Positions 36,986 through 46,123 are shown, counted from the stretch's first letter. The stretch: DNA of 64,000 nucleotides from Sphingomonas hankookensis (GCF_001619955.1 NZ_LQQO01000063.1:62001-126000), one strand, 5' to 3'. A program made the numbers and translations. The notes: generated by a model not told the origin, from the letters alone.

Positions 36986-38683
36986 ATGCACCATATCCGC
37001 ATCGACACCGACACCGCCGAAGCCCTGAACCTGTCCGACCTGAAGCGCAATCTGGCGATGGTCGCGGCGGGGATGGACGCGCGGTTCGTCCGCGCCGGAT
37101 CGACCCTGTCGACCGCGATCGAGACGATCGACCGTATCATCCACTCGATCGACGGCGTCACCGGCGCACTCGACGAAAGCGTCGCTGGCATCGCGGTGTC
37201 GAGCCTGAAATCGGTCGCCGGACAGCTCGACGCCCTGCCCGTCGTACAGGCGGGGCGTGAGGCGGACATGGCCCGGATCGGTGCGGCATCGCGGGTACTG
37301 CGCGATCACGTCATGGACATGCGCCAGGCGCTTCGCGTGCTGCACATCTATGGCATGAACATCAAGATCGCGGCATCGGGCGAGGCGGCTTTCGTGGGCT
37401 TCGTCAACGACATGGGGCAACGTCTTGCCACCGGTGAAGAACATCTCGAAGGGTTCCTCGCCAAGCTGAAGGAACTGTCGGGCAGCGTCGGCAGCGTGCA
37501 GCAGGCCGGCCGCCTGCTCGCCGCCGAGGCGCGCAAGATCCTGCCCGCCGTGCCGCAGCGCCTTACCCGCGATGCCGACGCGCTCAACGGCCATCTGGGC
37601 GACGTCGCATCGATGGCGCGGCAGGTGGCGGAGATCGCGCGAACCGTGCAGGGTCGTGTCGCGACGATGCTCGGCGCGTTGCAGGTCGGCGACAGCACGC
37701 GGCAGCGGCTGGAGCATGTCGTGTCGGGCCTGCAACTGCTCGACGGCTGCACGCGCGAACTGGCGCCGGCGCCGCAGGCCGAGGTGACGGCGGTGGTCCA
37801 CCACCTGCTCGCCGCGCTGCTCGAAACCAGCGCTGCCGATTTCGACCGCGACGCCGCGCTGCTCGTCGCCAGCCTGAAGGCGTTGCAGCCCGACACCGCC
37901 GCGCTGCTCGACCTGATCGACGACGGCACCGGGCGCAACGGCCGCCCGTTCCTCGTCCAGATCGAGGAGGCCGTGGGCGAAGTCGCGATCATCACCGTGC
38001 AGTTGCAGGAAGCCGACCATCGCTCCGGCGCGATGCTGGGCCTCATCACCGAAACCGTCGACGAACTGACCGGCCGCCTCGAACAGCTGCAACGCGTGCA
38101 GTTCAACGTGCAGGACATCGCCACCAACACCCGCCTGCTGTGCCGCCGCCATGGCGATCTGGGCAAGGCGGTGTCGGTCGTCGCGGGCGAAGTCGATATC
38201 TATGCCCATTCGCTCGGCAATGCGATGCGCGGCATCGGCCAGCCGATCCGCGAACTGTCCGACGTCAACGCGCTCCTCGCCCAGAAGCGCGGGGTCGAGG
38301 GGGACAGCGACATGGGGACCAAGCTGTCGCAGGCGCTGGTCGTCATCCGCGAAGGATGCCAGCGCACCGATCTGGCCGTTCGCGAGGGCGGCGACGATGC
38401 CCGCCAGTTGATCGAACTGCTGACGATCGCCGGCGACGAGATCGGCGCCGAGCTGCAACTGGGCGCGAACATGCGTCAGGCGGCGATCCTGCTGTCGGCG
38501 GCGCCGCACATCGACCAGCTGTCGGACGAAGCCCATGCCGCACTTGCCGGCCTGCTGCCGCAGATTTTCGCGCTCTACACCATGGCGCAGGAACGCGACG
38601 TCCACACCGCCAACGTGCCCCATGCCTTCGCCGTCACGACCGCCGTCGTCGAAACCGACGACGACGACGACGGCCTGTTCTGA
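36986..38683 (+). CDS. unrecognised chemotaxis-operon protein with CheZ-like and receptor-tip-like motifs
   Basis: A 565-residue, mostly helical soluble protein closing the chemotaxis operon, 45 bp after cheB. The ATG at 36986 follows AGGA. Not assigned to a family. Seen in it: long Ala/Leu helical stretches; LQVGDSTRQRLEHV at residues 232-245, where Asp236 and Gln240 give the D-x-x-x-Q spacing of the CheZ phosphatase active site; a second similar helix (QLQEADHRSGAML, 339-351) without the Gln; VQDIATNTRLL...GDLGKAVSVVAGEV at 375-403, which aligns with a shortened chemoreceptor tip ([11 protein letters not shown]...[11 protein letters not shown]); and an acidic end ETDDDDDGLF, similar in style to CheY-binding tails of CheZ. 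A CheY-P phosphatase or receptor-array protein is plausible but inferred. Confidence 0.8.
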   Translation: MHHIRIDTDTAEALNLSDLKRNLAMVAAGMDARFVRAGSTLSTAIETIDRIIHSIDGVTGALDESVAGIAVSSLKSVAGQLDALPVVQAGREADMARIGAASRVLRDHVMDMRQALRVLHIYGMNIKIAASGEAAFVGFVNDMGQRLATGEEHLEGFLAKLKELSGSVGSVQQAGRLLAAEARKILPAVPQRLTRDADALNGHLGDVASMARQVAEIARTVQGRVATMLGALQVGDSTRQRLEHVVSGLQLLDGCTRELAPAPQAEVTAVVHHLLAALLETSAADFDRDAALLVASLKALQPDTAALLDLIDDGTGRNGRPFLVQIEEAVGEVAIITVQLQEADHRSGAMLGLITETVDELTGRLEQLQRVQFNVQDIATNTRLLCRRHGDLGKAVSVVAGEVDIYAHSLGNAMRGIGQPIRELSDVNALLAQKRGVEGDSDMGTKLSQALVVIREGCQRTDLAVREGGDDARQLIELLTIAGDEIGAELQLGANMRQAAILLSAAPHIDQLSDEAHAALAGLLPQIFALYTMAQERDVHTANVPHAFAVTTAVVETDDDDDGLF

Positions 38684-38743
38684 TCGATCGGCCGGGGGCG
38701 CAAGCCTTTGCACCTCCGGCCAAAGGCGGATAAGCGGTAGCGG

Positions 38744-39319
38744 GTGACGACCGACCTTACCCGTTCGCAACGATTGAAAGCCGCGACCGCGACGATCCAC
38801 GATACGCTGGACCAGCGGATCATGGCCCTCGATCCCTTCTCGTCGCCTGCACGCTATGTCTGCTTCCTGCGCGCGCAGCAGGCGTTTCACGATGCCCTCG
38901 CGCCGCTCTATGCCGCACCCACGATGCAGGCGCTGATCCCGGATCTGGCGGAACGCGACCGATCGGCGGCGATCGCGGCGGACATTGCCGACCTCACCCT
39001 GCCGCTACCGGCTGTGCCCGACGCTCGACCGGTAGAGCCTGTCGACATGTCGACGTCGCTCGGCTGGCTCTACGTCGCCGAAGGATCGTCGCTGGGCGCG
39101 GCCTTCCTGCTGAAGGCAGCGCAGCGGATCGGCCTGTCGACCGATCATGGCGCACGCCATCTCGCCGGTCATCCCGAAGGGCGTGCGGCGCATTGGCGGC
39201 GCTTCACCGCGCGGATCGACGACGCGACGATGACTGCCGAGGACGAAGACCGCATGATCGCCGCCGCCCGCGATGCCTTTACCCGGTTCCGCACGCTGGT
39301 CGACGCCGCCTTCGCCTGA
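38744..39319 (+). CDS. biliverdin-producing heme oxygenase family protein
   Basis: A 191-residue helical protein of the bacterial heme oxygenase group. RLKAATATIHDTLDQRIMAL has the proximal-type His at residue 19, and LGWLYVAEGSSLGAAFLLKAA carries the distal-helix G-S-x-x-G pattern of BphO/HemO-like enzymes. It opens heme to biliverdin, releasing iron and CO. GTG 38744 is the start used; no strong ribosome-binding site is visible. No phytochrome or heme-uptake gene is adjacent in the window. Convergent with a TetR gene 4 bp away. Confidence 0.8.
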   Translation: MTTDLTRSQRLKAATATIHDTLDQRIMALDPFSSPARYVCFLRAQQAFHDALAPLYAAPTMQALIPDLAERDRSAAIAADIADLTLPLPAVPDARPVEPVDMSTSLGWLYVAEGSSLGAAFLLKAAQRIGLSTDHGARHLAGHPEGRAAHWRRFTARIDDATMTAEDEDRMIAAARDAFTRFRTLVDAAFA

Positions 39320-39323
39320 GGCG

Positions 39324-39917
39324 TCAATCGGCAGCGGCCGCCAGCGACTCCCGCACCCGCGTCAGCGCCATCTCCACCGGCTCGTGCTCGCCCATCAGCG
39401 CGAAGCTGCCGGTAATGTCGAACAGGCAATGACCATGCACCGTGGCGACCAGCGATCGGGCCAGCGTCGCCGCCCGATCGGCATGATCGGGGCCCAGCGC
39501 GGCCGCGACCTCGTCGACGACGATCCGGGTCAGCTCGCCGCGCTGCCGGCCCTGCGCCTCCTCCATCACGAAATCGTCCGGCAGGTGATGTTCGTAGATC
39601 GCCCGCCACAAATTGCGGTTGGTCCTCGCGAAGGTGAAATAGCTTTCCACCAGGCAGCGGATGCGATCCTCCGGCCCGGCGGCCAGCGCCGCGGTCAGGT
39701 CGCGCGCCCATAGCTGGAATGTGCGGGTGTTGAGCGCGACCAGAAACCGGTCATAGCTGCCGAACACATTGTAGAGCGTGCCGATCGAATAACCGATCCG
39801 CTTGGCCACCTCGCGCGCGGAAAACCGGGCGAACCCAACTTCGGCCAGATGACGATGCCCTTCGGTCAGGAGCATCTGTTCGATTTCCTGCCGGCTGTGA
39901 TCCGATCTGCGTCCCAT
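39324..39917 (-). CDS. TetR-family transcriptional regulator
   Basis: A 197-residue regulator. The N-terminal helix-turn-helix is recognisable in EGHRHLAEVGFARFSAREVAKRIGYSIGTLYNVFGSYDRFL (recognition helix near residues 35-50). A ligand-binding all-helical C-terminal domain follows. It begins 49 bp after the stop of the kinase-like gene on the same strand and may be read through from it, or be controlled independently. Effector and targets unknown. Confidence 0.88.
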   Translation of the reverse strand: MGRRSDHSRQEIEQMLLTEGHRHLAEVGFARFSAREVAKRIGYSIGTLYNVFGSYDRFLVALNTRTFQLWARDLTAALAAGPEDRIRCLVESYFTFARTNRNLWRAIYEHHLPDDFVMEEAQGRQRGELTRIVVDEVAAALGPDHADRAATLARSLVATVHGHCLFDITGSFALMGEHEPVEMALTRVRESLAAAAD

Positions 39918-39966
39918 CGACGGTCCGATGCCATATCGGACCAGCCGGGTCGATCCTTCGGTGCGT

Positions 39967-41346
39967 TCAGTCCGGGGCGAACCGGCCCGGCAGCATCAGG
40001 ACGAACCGCGCCCCCTGCCCCGGCGCGCTGTCGACCAGGATGTCGCCCCGCATCGCCCGCGCCAGCCGCCGCGCGATGTATAGCCCCAGCCCGCTGCCCC
40101 CCGCCTCGGTCGGGTCGACCCGCCCGAACTTCGCGAAGATGCGCTCCTGATCGGCGGGGGCAATGCCCTTGCCCTGATCGCCGACGATCACGCAGGCATC
40201 GTCGCCGTCGCGTTCCAGCAATATCCATACCGTCCCGCCGGGCGGCGAATAGCGGACCGCATTGCCGATCAGGTTGACCAGGATTTGCAGCACGCGGCGA
40301 AACTCGCCGCTCGCCGGCATGGCTTCGTCGAACGACGGGCGCTCGATCCGCACATCGCCCTGCGCCGCGCGCACCGCCAGCAACCCCGCCGCGCGCCGCG
40401 CGACATCGGCCAGGTCGAGGTCCTCGACCGCGACCGCGAAGTCCGCCCGCTCGATCGCCGACAGATCCTCCAGATCATCGACCAGCCCCAGCAGATGCCG
40501 CCCCGCGCTGGCGATATCTGCAGCATAGGCGACGTAATCGTCGCGCAGCGGCCCGTCGGCCTGCGCGGACATGCTGTCGGCATTGGCGATGATCCGGCCC
40601 AGCGGATCGCGCAGCGCCCGGCCGATCCGGCGGCTGAACCCGTCGGGCAGGTCGGATGCAACCTCGTCCGGCTGCGCCGGCACGTCCCCTGGCGACAGGT
40701 CGCGTGCCGCGCCGTCGAACCCGGCGAACTGGCCATTGGCATCGGCGCGCGGCACCGCCGACAGCCGGACGCGATGCGCCGTCCCGCGGATCGCCGCTTC
40801 CTGTCCGTCGAACCACGCTTGTGCCGCCAGCGCGCTCAGGATCGGAAAGCCCCCATCGCCATCGTCGTTCAGCGCGAACAGCCGCGTGATCGGCTGGCCC
40901 AGCACCGCCTGCGGATCGAAGCCCAGCCGGGCGGCGGCATGATCCGACACATGGGTCAGGTGCAGCGCGGCATCGGTGGTCCATAGCCAGTCGGCATCCG
41001 AACGCAGGAAATCCGCCTCGCGCCGATGCGCCGGCTCGGCCTCCCACGGTGCGCCCGCCTGCCAGCCGCTCACCTCCAGCCTGATGCCCAGCTCGTCCGG
41101 CTCGGCCCGCACCGTCAGCGCGATATCGTCCTCGCCATCGGCGGCGACGATCGGGCGGGTGAGCGCGATGCCCAGCCGCTGCACCAGCCGCACCAGCGCG
41201 GCGATCTGCGGCACCGCGACCGGCTGTCCCGGGGCACCGCCGGCGCGGCGGTTCAGTTCGGCCAGACGCGGCTCGGCATCGAGCAGCAGCCCGTCGGCCG
41301 ACAATCGTCCGATCGCGGGCGCCGCACCGGGGCGATGATCGTTCAC
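39967..41346 (-). CDS. PAS histidine-kinase-like protein lacking the phospho-acceptor histidine
   Basis: A 459-residue cytoplasmic protein starting at GTG 41346, overlapping the DUF2336 stop (GTGA). A PAS-like domain (DADWLWTTDAALHLTHVSDH, about residues 117-215) precedes a dimerisation helix and an HATPase (VNLIGNAVRYSPPGG near 357-371, GDQGKGI, GGSGLGLYIARRLA). The H-box reads F-S-R-R-I-G-R-A-L-R-D-P-L at residues 237-249, so the usual H-E is R-A with Arg at 243. The ATPase looks intact, but histidine autophosphorylation is not possible at the normal site. This recalls DivL of Caulobacter, which has Tyr there. A signalling or allosteric pseudo-kinase is inferred. Confidence 0.85.
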   Translation of the reverse strand: MNDHRPGAAPAIGRLSADGLLLDAEPRLAELNRRAGGAPGQPVAVPQIAALVRLVQRLGIALTRPIVAADGEDDIALTVRAEPDELGIRLEVSGWQAGAPWEAEPAHRREADFLRSDADWLWTTDAALHLTHVSDHAAARLGFDPQAVLGQPITRLFALNDDGDGGFPILSALAAQAWFDGQEAAIRGTAHRVRLSAVPRADANGQFAGFDGAARDLSPGDVPAQPDEVASDLPDGFSRRIGRALRDPLGRIIANADSMSAQADGPLRDDYVAYAADIASAGRHLLGLVDDLEDLSAIERADFAVAVEDLDLADVARRAAGLLAVRAAQGDVRIERPSFDEAMPASGEFRRVLQILVNLIGNAVRYSPPGGTVWILLERDGDDACVIVGDQGKGIAPADQERIFAKFGRVDPTEAGGSGLGLYIARRLARAMRGDILVDSAPGQGARFVLMLPGRFAPD

Positions 41347-42437
41347 GCCCCCGCCCCCAGCGCCAGCATCGCCGCGTGATAATCGGCATCCAGCGCCATC
41401 GGCGCCAGCGCGATGCGCGCGGCGTCGGGCGTCACTTCCATGATGACGTCGATCCGATCGGCGAACCCCTCGACATCGCGTACCGGTTCGGACTCGGCCA
41501 GTGCAAAGCCGATCCGCGCGATCGTCGCCCGGTCGACCGCGAGCGCGCGCAGCACGACCCAGAGCCGCGCACCGTCCGGGTCGATCACCAGATCGCGCAC
41601 CCGTTCGAACGCCAGCCCGCTCGCCCGCGCGACCAGTGCCGTGAACAGGATCAGCCGCCCGTCGCCGATCGCCTCGGCCAGCAAGGCCCCGACTTCCTCG
41701 CCCTGCGGCTCGATCGCCTGCGCCAACCGCATCGCGGCGACCTCCAGCGGGACCAGCTCGCTCTGCGCGTCGATCGCCCGTCGCACCGACTCGGCCAGCG
41801 CCGCATCGACCATCGCGATCTGCTCGCCCGCACCCGCCATCTCGCGCAGCGCCGCCGCGACCCACCATGCCAGTCGCGCGTACAGCGGCCGGACCAGTTC
41901 GACCGCCGCCGGAACTCCCACGACCATGCCCCCGCGCCGCGCCTGCGCCGCCAGCATCGACACGGCCGCCGCGGCGACCAGCCGGTCGCTCGACTGCGCC
42001 AGCCGCGCGACCATCGTCGGCCCGTCGCCAGCGCCCGTGACCATCACCGGCAACCCCTGCGCGATCGCATCCAGCCGCACCCGCGCGAACAACTCGCCGA
42101 ACAGCGCCGGGTCGCGGAACAGCCCGGCCCGCACCACCCGGTCGAACGGCGATCCCGCCCCGCGCAGCCCCTGCGCCAGCGCCGCCTGCCCCCGCGCGGT
42201 CAACAGCCGGATGGCGTGATCCCGCACCGTCGCATCGATGCCGCCGACCATCGCCCGCATCACCGCGTCCAGCGCGGCGGCGGTCCGGTCGTCGATCCGC
42301 GCATCGTCGGGCAGATGGAAATGCTCGGCCGCCGCGCGCAGCCGCCGATGCCCCGCCCGCTCCGCTGCAGCGACATGGTCCAGCAGCAGAATGGCGGCAG
42401 CGCTGGCCTCGCGGGAATCGATCGGGTCGATGGACAT
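41343..42437 (-). CDS. DUF2336 domain protein
   Basis: A 364-residue, almost wholly helical protein of the DUF2336 family (HEAT-like repeats rich in Ala/Arg/Leu). Recognised by segments such as LLDHVAAAERAGHRRLRAAAEHF, VRDHAIRLLTARGQAALAQGL and the C-terminal VMEVTPDAARIALAPMALDADYHAAML. No enzyme motif is visible. It is translationally coupled (GTGA) to the kinase-like gene, a pairing that suggests the two proteins work together. A 24-bp hairpin lies just ahead of its start codon. Confidence 0.78.
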   Translation of the reverse strand: MSIDPIDSREASAAAILLLDHVAAAERAGHRRLRAAAEHFHLPDDARIDDRTAAALDAVMRAMVGGIDATVRDHAIRLLTARGQAALAQGLRGAGSPFDRVVRAGLFRDPALFGELFARVRLDAIAQGLPVMVTGAGDGPTMVARLAQSSDRLVAAAAVSMLAAQARRGGMVVGVPAAVELVRPLYARLAWWVAAALREMAGAGEQIAMVDAALAESVRRAIDAQSELVPLEVAAMRLAQAIEPQGEEVGALLAEAIGDGRLILFTALVARASGLAFERVRDLVIDPDGARLWVVLRALAVDRATIARIGFALAESEPVRDVEGFADRIDVIMEVTPDAARIALAPMALDADYHAAMLALGAGA

Positions 42438-42444
42438 GGTTCCG

Positions 42445-42468
42445 GCTTTAACCTTACCCGGTTAAGGC
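42445..42468. repeat. hairpin ahead of the DUF2336/pseudo-kinase pair
   Basis: GCTTTAACC-TTACCC-GGTTAAGGC forms a 9-bp stem with one T/G wobble in the gap between the membrane fusion gene and the DUF2336 start. No T-run follows on the minus strand, so it looks like an operator or attenuator rather than a full terminator. Confidence 0.5.
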
Positions 42469-42472
42469 TAAG

Positions 42473-43645
42473 CTAAGCCTCGCGCCGCAGATTTTCGATG
42501 GCGTGGGCAAGGGTAATGCCCGCGTGCAGCGCGACCAACGCCAGCCCGATCGTCGATGTTCCCGCCAGTGCGAACGGTGCGAGCAGTACCAACGCCGTCG
42601 CCGGCGTCGCGGCCCAGGGCGGGCGGACGGCGGGCGAGCGCCGCGCGAGGATCGTCGCCGCCACGCCGACCAGCGCCAGCACCCCCGCCGTCCCGGCCTG
42701 CACGATCAGCGACTGGACCAGCCCGATGCCCAGCACCCCGGCCACGCCGAACACATCGACCCCGCGTTCCTGCCACGCGGCATGCCCGTCCTCGCCGCGC
42801 AACCATCCGAGCAGCGACCCGGCCGACAGCACGACCATCGCCAGGAACAGCAGCACCGTCGCCGCCCCCGCACTCCAGAACGGGATCGCCGCCAGCCCCG
42901 CGACGCCCAGCACCCCGCCCGCCGCACCGATCGCGACATCGGGCACCTTGCGCCGCACCAGCAGCGGCAGCAGCAACCGCGACACGGGCGTGAAGACGTA
43001 CCGGTCGATCCACCCCGTCCGCTGTTCGGCCAGCGACGCCAGCACGTCCTTGCTCCGCACCTCCAGCGTGCCCGCATCGCGCTCCACGCCATGTCCCGAG
43101 CGCACCGCCTTGGCCGGCAGCAGGACATGCGCCGCGCGTGCCTGGGTCGCGACGCGCAGCAGCGTCGACTGAAAATCATATTCGCGCGGCAGCCGGGCGG
43201 CATCGTCCAGCCGGTCGACCGACAGCGTCGCGACCCCGGCCCAGCAATGCTCGGCATCGACCCGCTCGACCGAGGTCGCATCGCCGGTCGGCGTGACCAG
43301 CAGCGTGTCGACCGGCTCCAGCGCCATCCCCTCGACCACCGCGTCGGTCGTGACCAGCCCGTCGGCCAGCGCGACGATGGTGGCGAGCGGGTGGACCTTC
43401 GCCTTCGCTTCCTCGGCCGACCGCACGATATCGACCGTCGCCCCGCGCCGCCCGATCCGGTTGACCGCCGCCGCCAGCGCGGGCGTCACCCGCCCGACCG
43501 CGACCAGCAACTGCCCGGCACCGGCCGCGACCAGCAGCCGCGCCTGATATTCGATCAGGGTCATGCCGCCAAAGGGCAATGTCGCCGCCAGCACGCCGGG
43601 CTGGTGTTCGGCTTCTTCGGTCGCGAAAATCAGGCCGGTCAGCAT
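42473..43645 (-). CDS. nucleotidyltransferase-like / CDP-alcohol-phosphatidyltransferase-like membrane fusion, degenerate
   Basis: A 390-residue protein. The first 190 residues resemble a sugar/NTP transferase fold (LPFGGMTLIEYQARLLVAAGAGQLLVAVGR; VALADGLVTTDAV). The rest is a membrane domain of about six helices introduced by TGWIDRYVFTPVSRLLLPLLVRRKVPDVAIG, which resembles the entry of CDP-alcohol phosphatidyltransferases. The catalytic D-x2-D-G-x2-A-R-x8-G-x3-D-x3-D signature is not recognisable: only RGEDGHAAWQERG stands in its place. The architecture recalls fused inositol-phosphate cytidylyltransferase/phosphotransferases. Function uncertain; likely a non-catalytic or altered relative. 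Starts 9 bp after anmK. Confidence 0.7.
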   Translation of the reverse strand: MLTGLIFATEEAEHQPGVLAATLPFGGMTLIEYQARLLVAAGAGQLLVAVGRVTPALAAAVNRIGRRGATVDIVRSAEEAKAKVHPLATIVALADGLVTTDAVVEGMALEPVDTLLVTPTGDATSVERVDAEHCWAGVATLSVDRLDDAARLPREYDFQSTLLRVATQARAAHVLLPAKAVRSGHGVERDAGTLEVRSKDVLASLAEQRTGWIDRYVFTPVSRLLLPLLVRRKVPDVAIGAAGGVLGVAGLAAIPFWSAGAATVLLFLAMVVLSAGSLLGWLRGEDGHAAWQERGVDVFGVAGVLGIGLVQSLIVQAGTAGVLALVGVAATILARRSPAVRPPWAATPATALVLLAPFALAGTSTIGLALVALHAGITLAHAIENLRREA

Positions 43646-43654
43646 GAAGGGCCG

Positions 43655-44776
43655 TTAAGCGCTGACGAGCCGCAGCGCCAGCCCCGCGCGCGGTGCCGGA
43701 TACAGCACGCCGCCGGTCAGCGGCGCCGCCACGCCGGTCGTCCCCGGAAAGGTGATCGGCAGCCCTTTGAGCGACCGCACCGCCAGATAGGCGAACCCCT
43801 CCGCCTCCAGCGCATCGCCGTCCCAGCCCAGCACGTCGCTCGGCTCGGCCGTCACGCCGCACCGCTCGCCGATCATGCGCAGCATCACCGGATTATGCCG
43901 CCCGCCGCCGCCGACCAACAGCCGCTTCGGCCGCGCCGGCAACTGGTCGAGCGCCTCGGCAACACAGGCGGCGGTAAAGGCGGTCAGCGTCGCCGCCCCG
44001 TCCGCCGCCGACAGCCCGCGCGCCGGCTGGATGGTGAAGTCGTGCCGGTCCAAGGACTTGGGGTGCGGCAGTTCGAAGAACGGATGGTCGAGCATCGCGG
44101 TCAGCACCGCCTCGTCCACCTTGCCACCCGCCGCCAGCGCCCCGCCTTCGTCGTAGCGCGCGCCGCTCTCCGCCTCGACCCAGCTGTCGACCAGTCCGTT
44201 GGCCGGCCCGGTATCGAACGCGATCAGCTCGTCGCCCTCGCCGACATAGGTGACGTTGCCGACCCCGCCAAGGTTCAGCACCGCCACCGGCTTGTCCATG
44301 CCCGCCGCCCGCGCCGCGTGATAGATGGGCAGCAACGGCGCGCCCTGCCCGCCGGCCTTCACGTCCGCCACGCGCAGATCGGCGACGACGTCGATCCCGG
44401 TCGCGGCCGCCAGCGCCGCACCATCGCCCAGCTGCCACGTCCAGCCCTTGTCCGGGCGATGCGCCACCGTCTGTCCGTGATAGCCGATCACGTCGACGCT
44501 CCGCGCCTCGACGCCGGCCTTCTCCAGCAGCGCGGTGACGGCGGCGGCGTGGGTGCGGGTCAGCAGTTCCTCCGCCCGCTCGATCAGCGGATGCTCGCCC
44601 GGATCGTCGAACAGCAGCGCCAGTTCGGTCGCGGACGCCAGGGTCGCACGATCCTCGTCGCTATAGGGCGTGCCGACGAACGCGACCGGCCGCACCTCCC
44701 CCTCGCCATCGGTCTCGATCAGTGCCGCGTCGATCCCGTCGAGCGAGGTTCCAGACATCAGGCCGATCGCAAGCAA
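43655..44776 (-). CDS. anmK: anhydro-N-acetylmuramic acid kinase
   Basis: A 373-residue kinase of peptidoglycan recycling, converting anhydro-MurNAc to MurNAc-6-phosphate. The diagnostic start is [61 protein letters not shown] and [10 protein letters not shown] follow. TTG 44776 was chosen because GGAG lies 8 nt upstream and little precedes the conserved AIGLMSGTS; a TTG at 44794 would add six residues. It is divergent from tyrS and probably heads the operon with the membrane fusion, DUF2336 and pseudo-kinase genes. Confidence 0.93.
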   Translation of the reverse strand: MLAIGLMSGTSLDGIDAALIETDGEGEVRPVAFVGTPYSDEDRATLASATELALLFDDPGEHPLIERAEELLTRTHAAAVTALLEKAGVEARSVDVIGYHGQTVAHRPDKGWTWQLGDGAALAAATGIDVVADLRVADVKAGGQGAPLLPIYHAARAAGMDKPVAVLNLGGVGNVTYVGEGDELIAFDTGPANGLVDSWVEAESGARYDEGGALAAGGKVDEAVLTAMLDHPFFELPHPKSLDRHDFTIQPARGLSAADGAATLTAFTAACVAEALDQLPARPKRLLVGGGGRHNPVMLRMIGERCGVTAEPSDVLGWDGDALEAEGFAYLAVRSLKGLPITFPGTTGVAAPLTGGVLYPAPRAGLALRLVSA

Positions 44777-44877
44777 GGGGGCATCTCCGCGCAAATGGAC
44801 ATTCTCAATATCGCCTGAACCGTGCCGAAGTCGAGATACGTGGACTTGGGTGCGCCCGCGACGCTAAGGGAACGCGC

Positions 44878-46101
44878 ATGACCTATTCGTCCGACCTGCT
44901 CAACACCCTGTCCGAACGGGGCTATATCCATCAGCTGACCGACGCCGCCGGCCTCGACGCGCTGGCGAGCGAGCAGGTCGTGCCCGGCTATATCGGCTTC
45001 GATCCGACCGCCCCGTCGCTGCACGTCGGCAGCCTGGTGCAGATCATGCTGCTGCGCCGGATGCAGCAGACCGGCCACAAGCCGATCGTGCTGATGGGCG
45101 GCGGCACCGGCAAGATCGGCGATCCGAGCTTCAAGGACGAAGCGCGCAAGCTGCTGGCCGAGGACGGCATCGCCAGCAACGTCGCGTCGATCAAGCGCAT
45201 CTTCGAACGCTTCCTGACCTTCGGCGACGGACCTTCGGACGCGGTGATGGTCGACAATGCCGACTGGCTCGACAAGCTGGAATACATCCCGTTCCTGCGC
45301 GAGGTCGGGCAGCATTTCAGCGTCAACCGGATGCTGTCGTTCGATTCGGTAAAGCTGCGCCTCGACCGCGAACAGTCGCTGTCCTTCCTCGAATTCAACT
45401 ACATGATCCTGCAGGCCTACGACTTCCGCGAATTGTCCAGCCGCCATGGATGCCGCATGCAGATGGGCGGCAGCGACCAGTGGGGCAATATCGTCAACGG
45501 CATCGAACTGTCGCGCCGCATGGACGGGACCGACGTCTATGGCGTCACCACCCCGCTCATCACCACGGCGGACGGTGGCAAGATGGGCAAGACAATGTCG
45601 GGCGCGGTGTGGCTGCACGAGGATCAGCTGCCCCATTTCGATTACTGGCAATTCTGGCGCAACACCGACGACCGCGACGTCGGCCGTTTCCTCCGCCTGT
45701 TCACAGACCTGCCACTCGATGAAATCGCCCGGCTCGAAGCGTTGCAGGGCGCCGAGATCAACGAGGCCAAGAAGATCCTCGCCAACGAAGCCACCGCCAT
45801 GTGCCGCGGCGCCGACGCCGCCGCCGGTGCGGCCGAGACGGCACGCCGGACCTTCGAGGAGGGATCGGCAGGCGACACGCTGCCGACCTTCGCGGTGGCG
45901 GGCGGGATCACCGTGGTCGACGCGCTGGTCGCGCTGGGCCTCGCCGCGTCGAAGGGTGAAGCGCGCCGCCTGATCAAGGGCGGTGGCGCACGGGTCGATG
46001 GCGAAAAGGTCGTCGACGAAGCGCAGCTGATCGCGGTGGAAGCGCCGGTGCGGGTATCGGCGGGCAAGAAGCATCACGGGCTGCTGACGCCGGCGGGGTA
46101 A
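44878..46101 (+). CDS. tyrS: tyrosyl-tRNA synthetase
   Basis: A 407-residue class I aminoacyl-tRNA synthetase. [18 protein letters not shown] holds the HIGH-like motif and [15 protein letters not shown] the KMSKS-like motif. [24 protein letters not shown] and [17 protein letters not shown] segments form the tyrosine pocket. A C-terminal S4-like RNA-binding domain ([26 protein letters not shown]) completes it. The ATG at 44878 was chosen because family members begin close to this point. Confidence 0.96.
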   Translation: MTYSSDLLNTLSERGYIHQLTDAAGLDALASEQVVPGYIGFDPTAPSLHVGSLVQIMLLRRMQQTGHKPIVLMGGGTGKIGDPSFKDEARKLLAEDGIASNVASIKRIFERFLTFGDGPSDAVMVDNADWLDKLEYIPFLREVGQHFSVNRMLSFDSVKLRLDREQSLSFLEFNYMILQAYDFRELSSRHGCRMQMGGSDQWGNIVNGIELSRRMDGTDVYGVTTPLITTADGGKMGKTMSGAVWLHEDQLPHFDYWQFWRNTDDRDVGRFLRLFTDLPLDEIARLEALQGAEINEAKKILANEATAMCRGADAAAGAAETARRTFEEGSAGDTLPTFAVAGGITVVDALVALGLAASKGEARRLIKGGGARVDGEKVVDEAQLIAVEAPVRVSAGKKHHGLLTPAG

Positions 46102-46123
46102 GGCAGCTTAGCCCCGCCCACCC

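Noticed and set aside
35852..38890. A 1012-codon minus-strand open frame opposite cheB and the last chemotaxis gene
   Set aside because: Composition is low-complexity Arg/Ala/His with no domain, and the plus strand carries well-supported genes.
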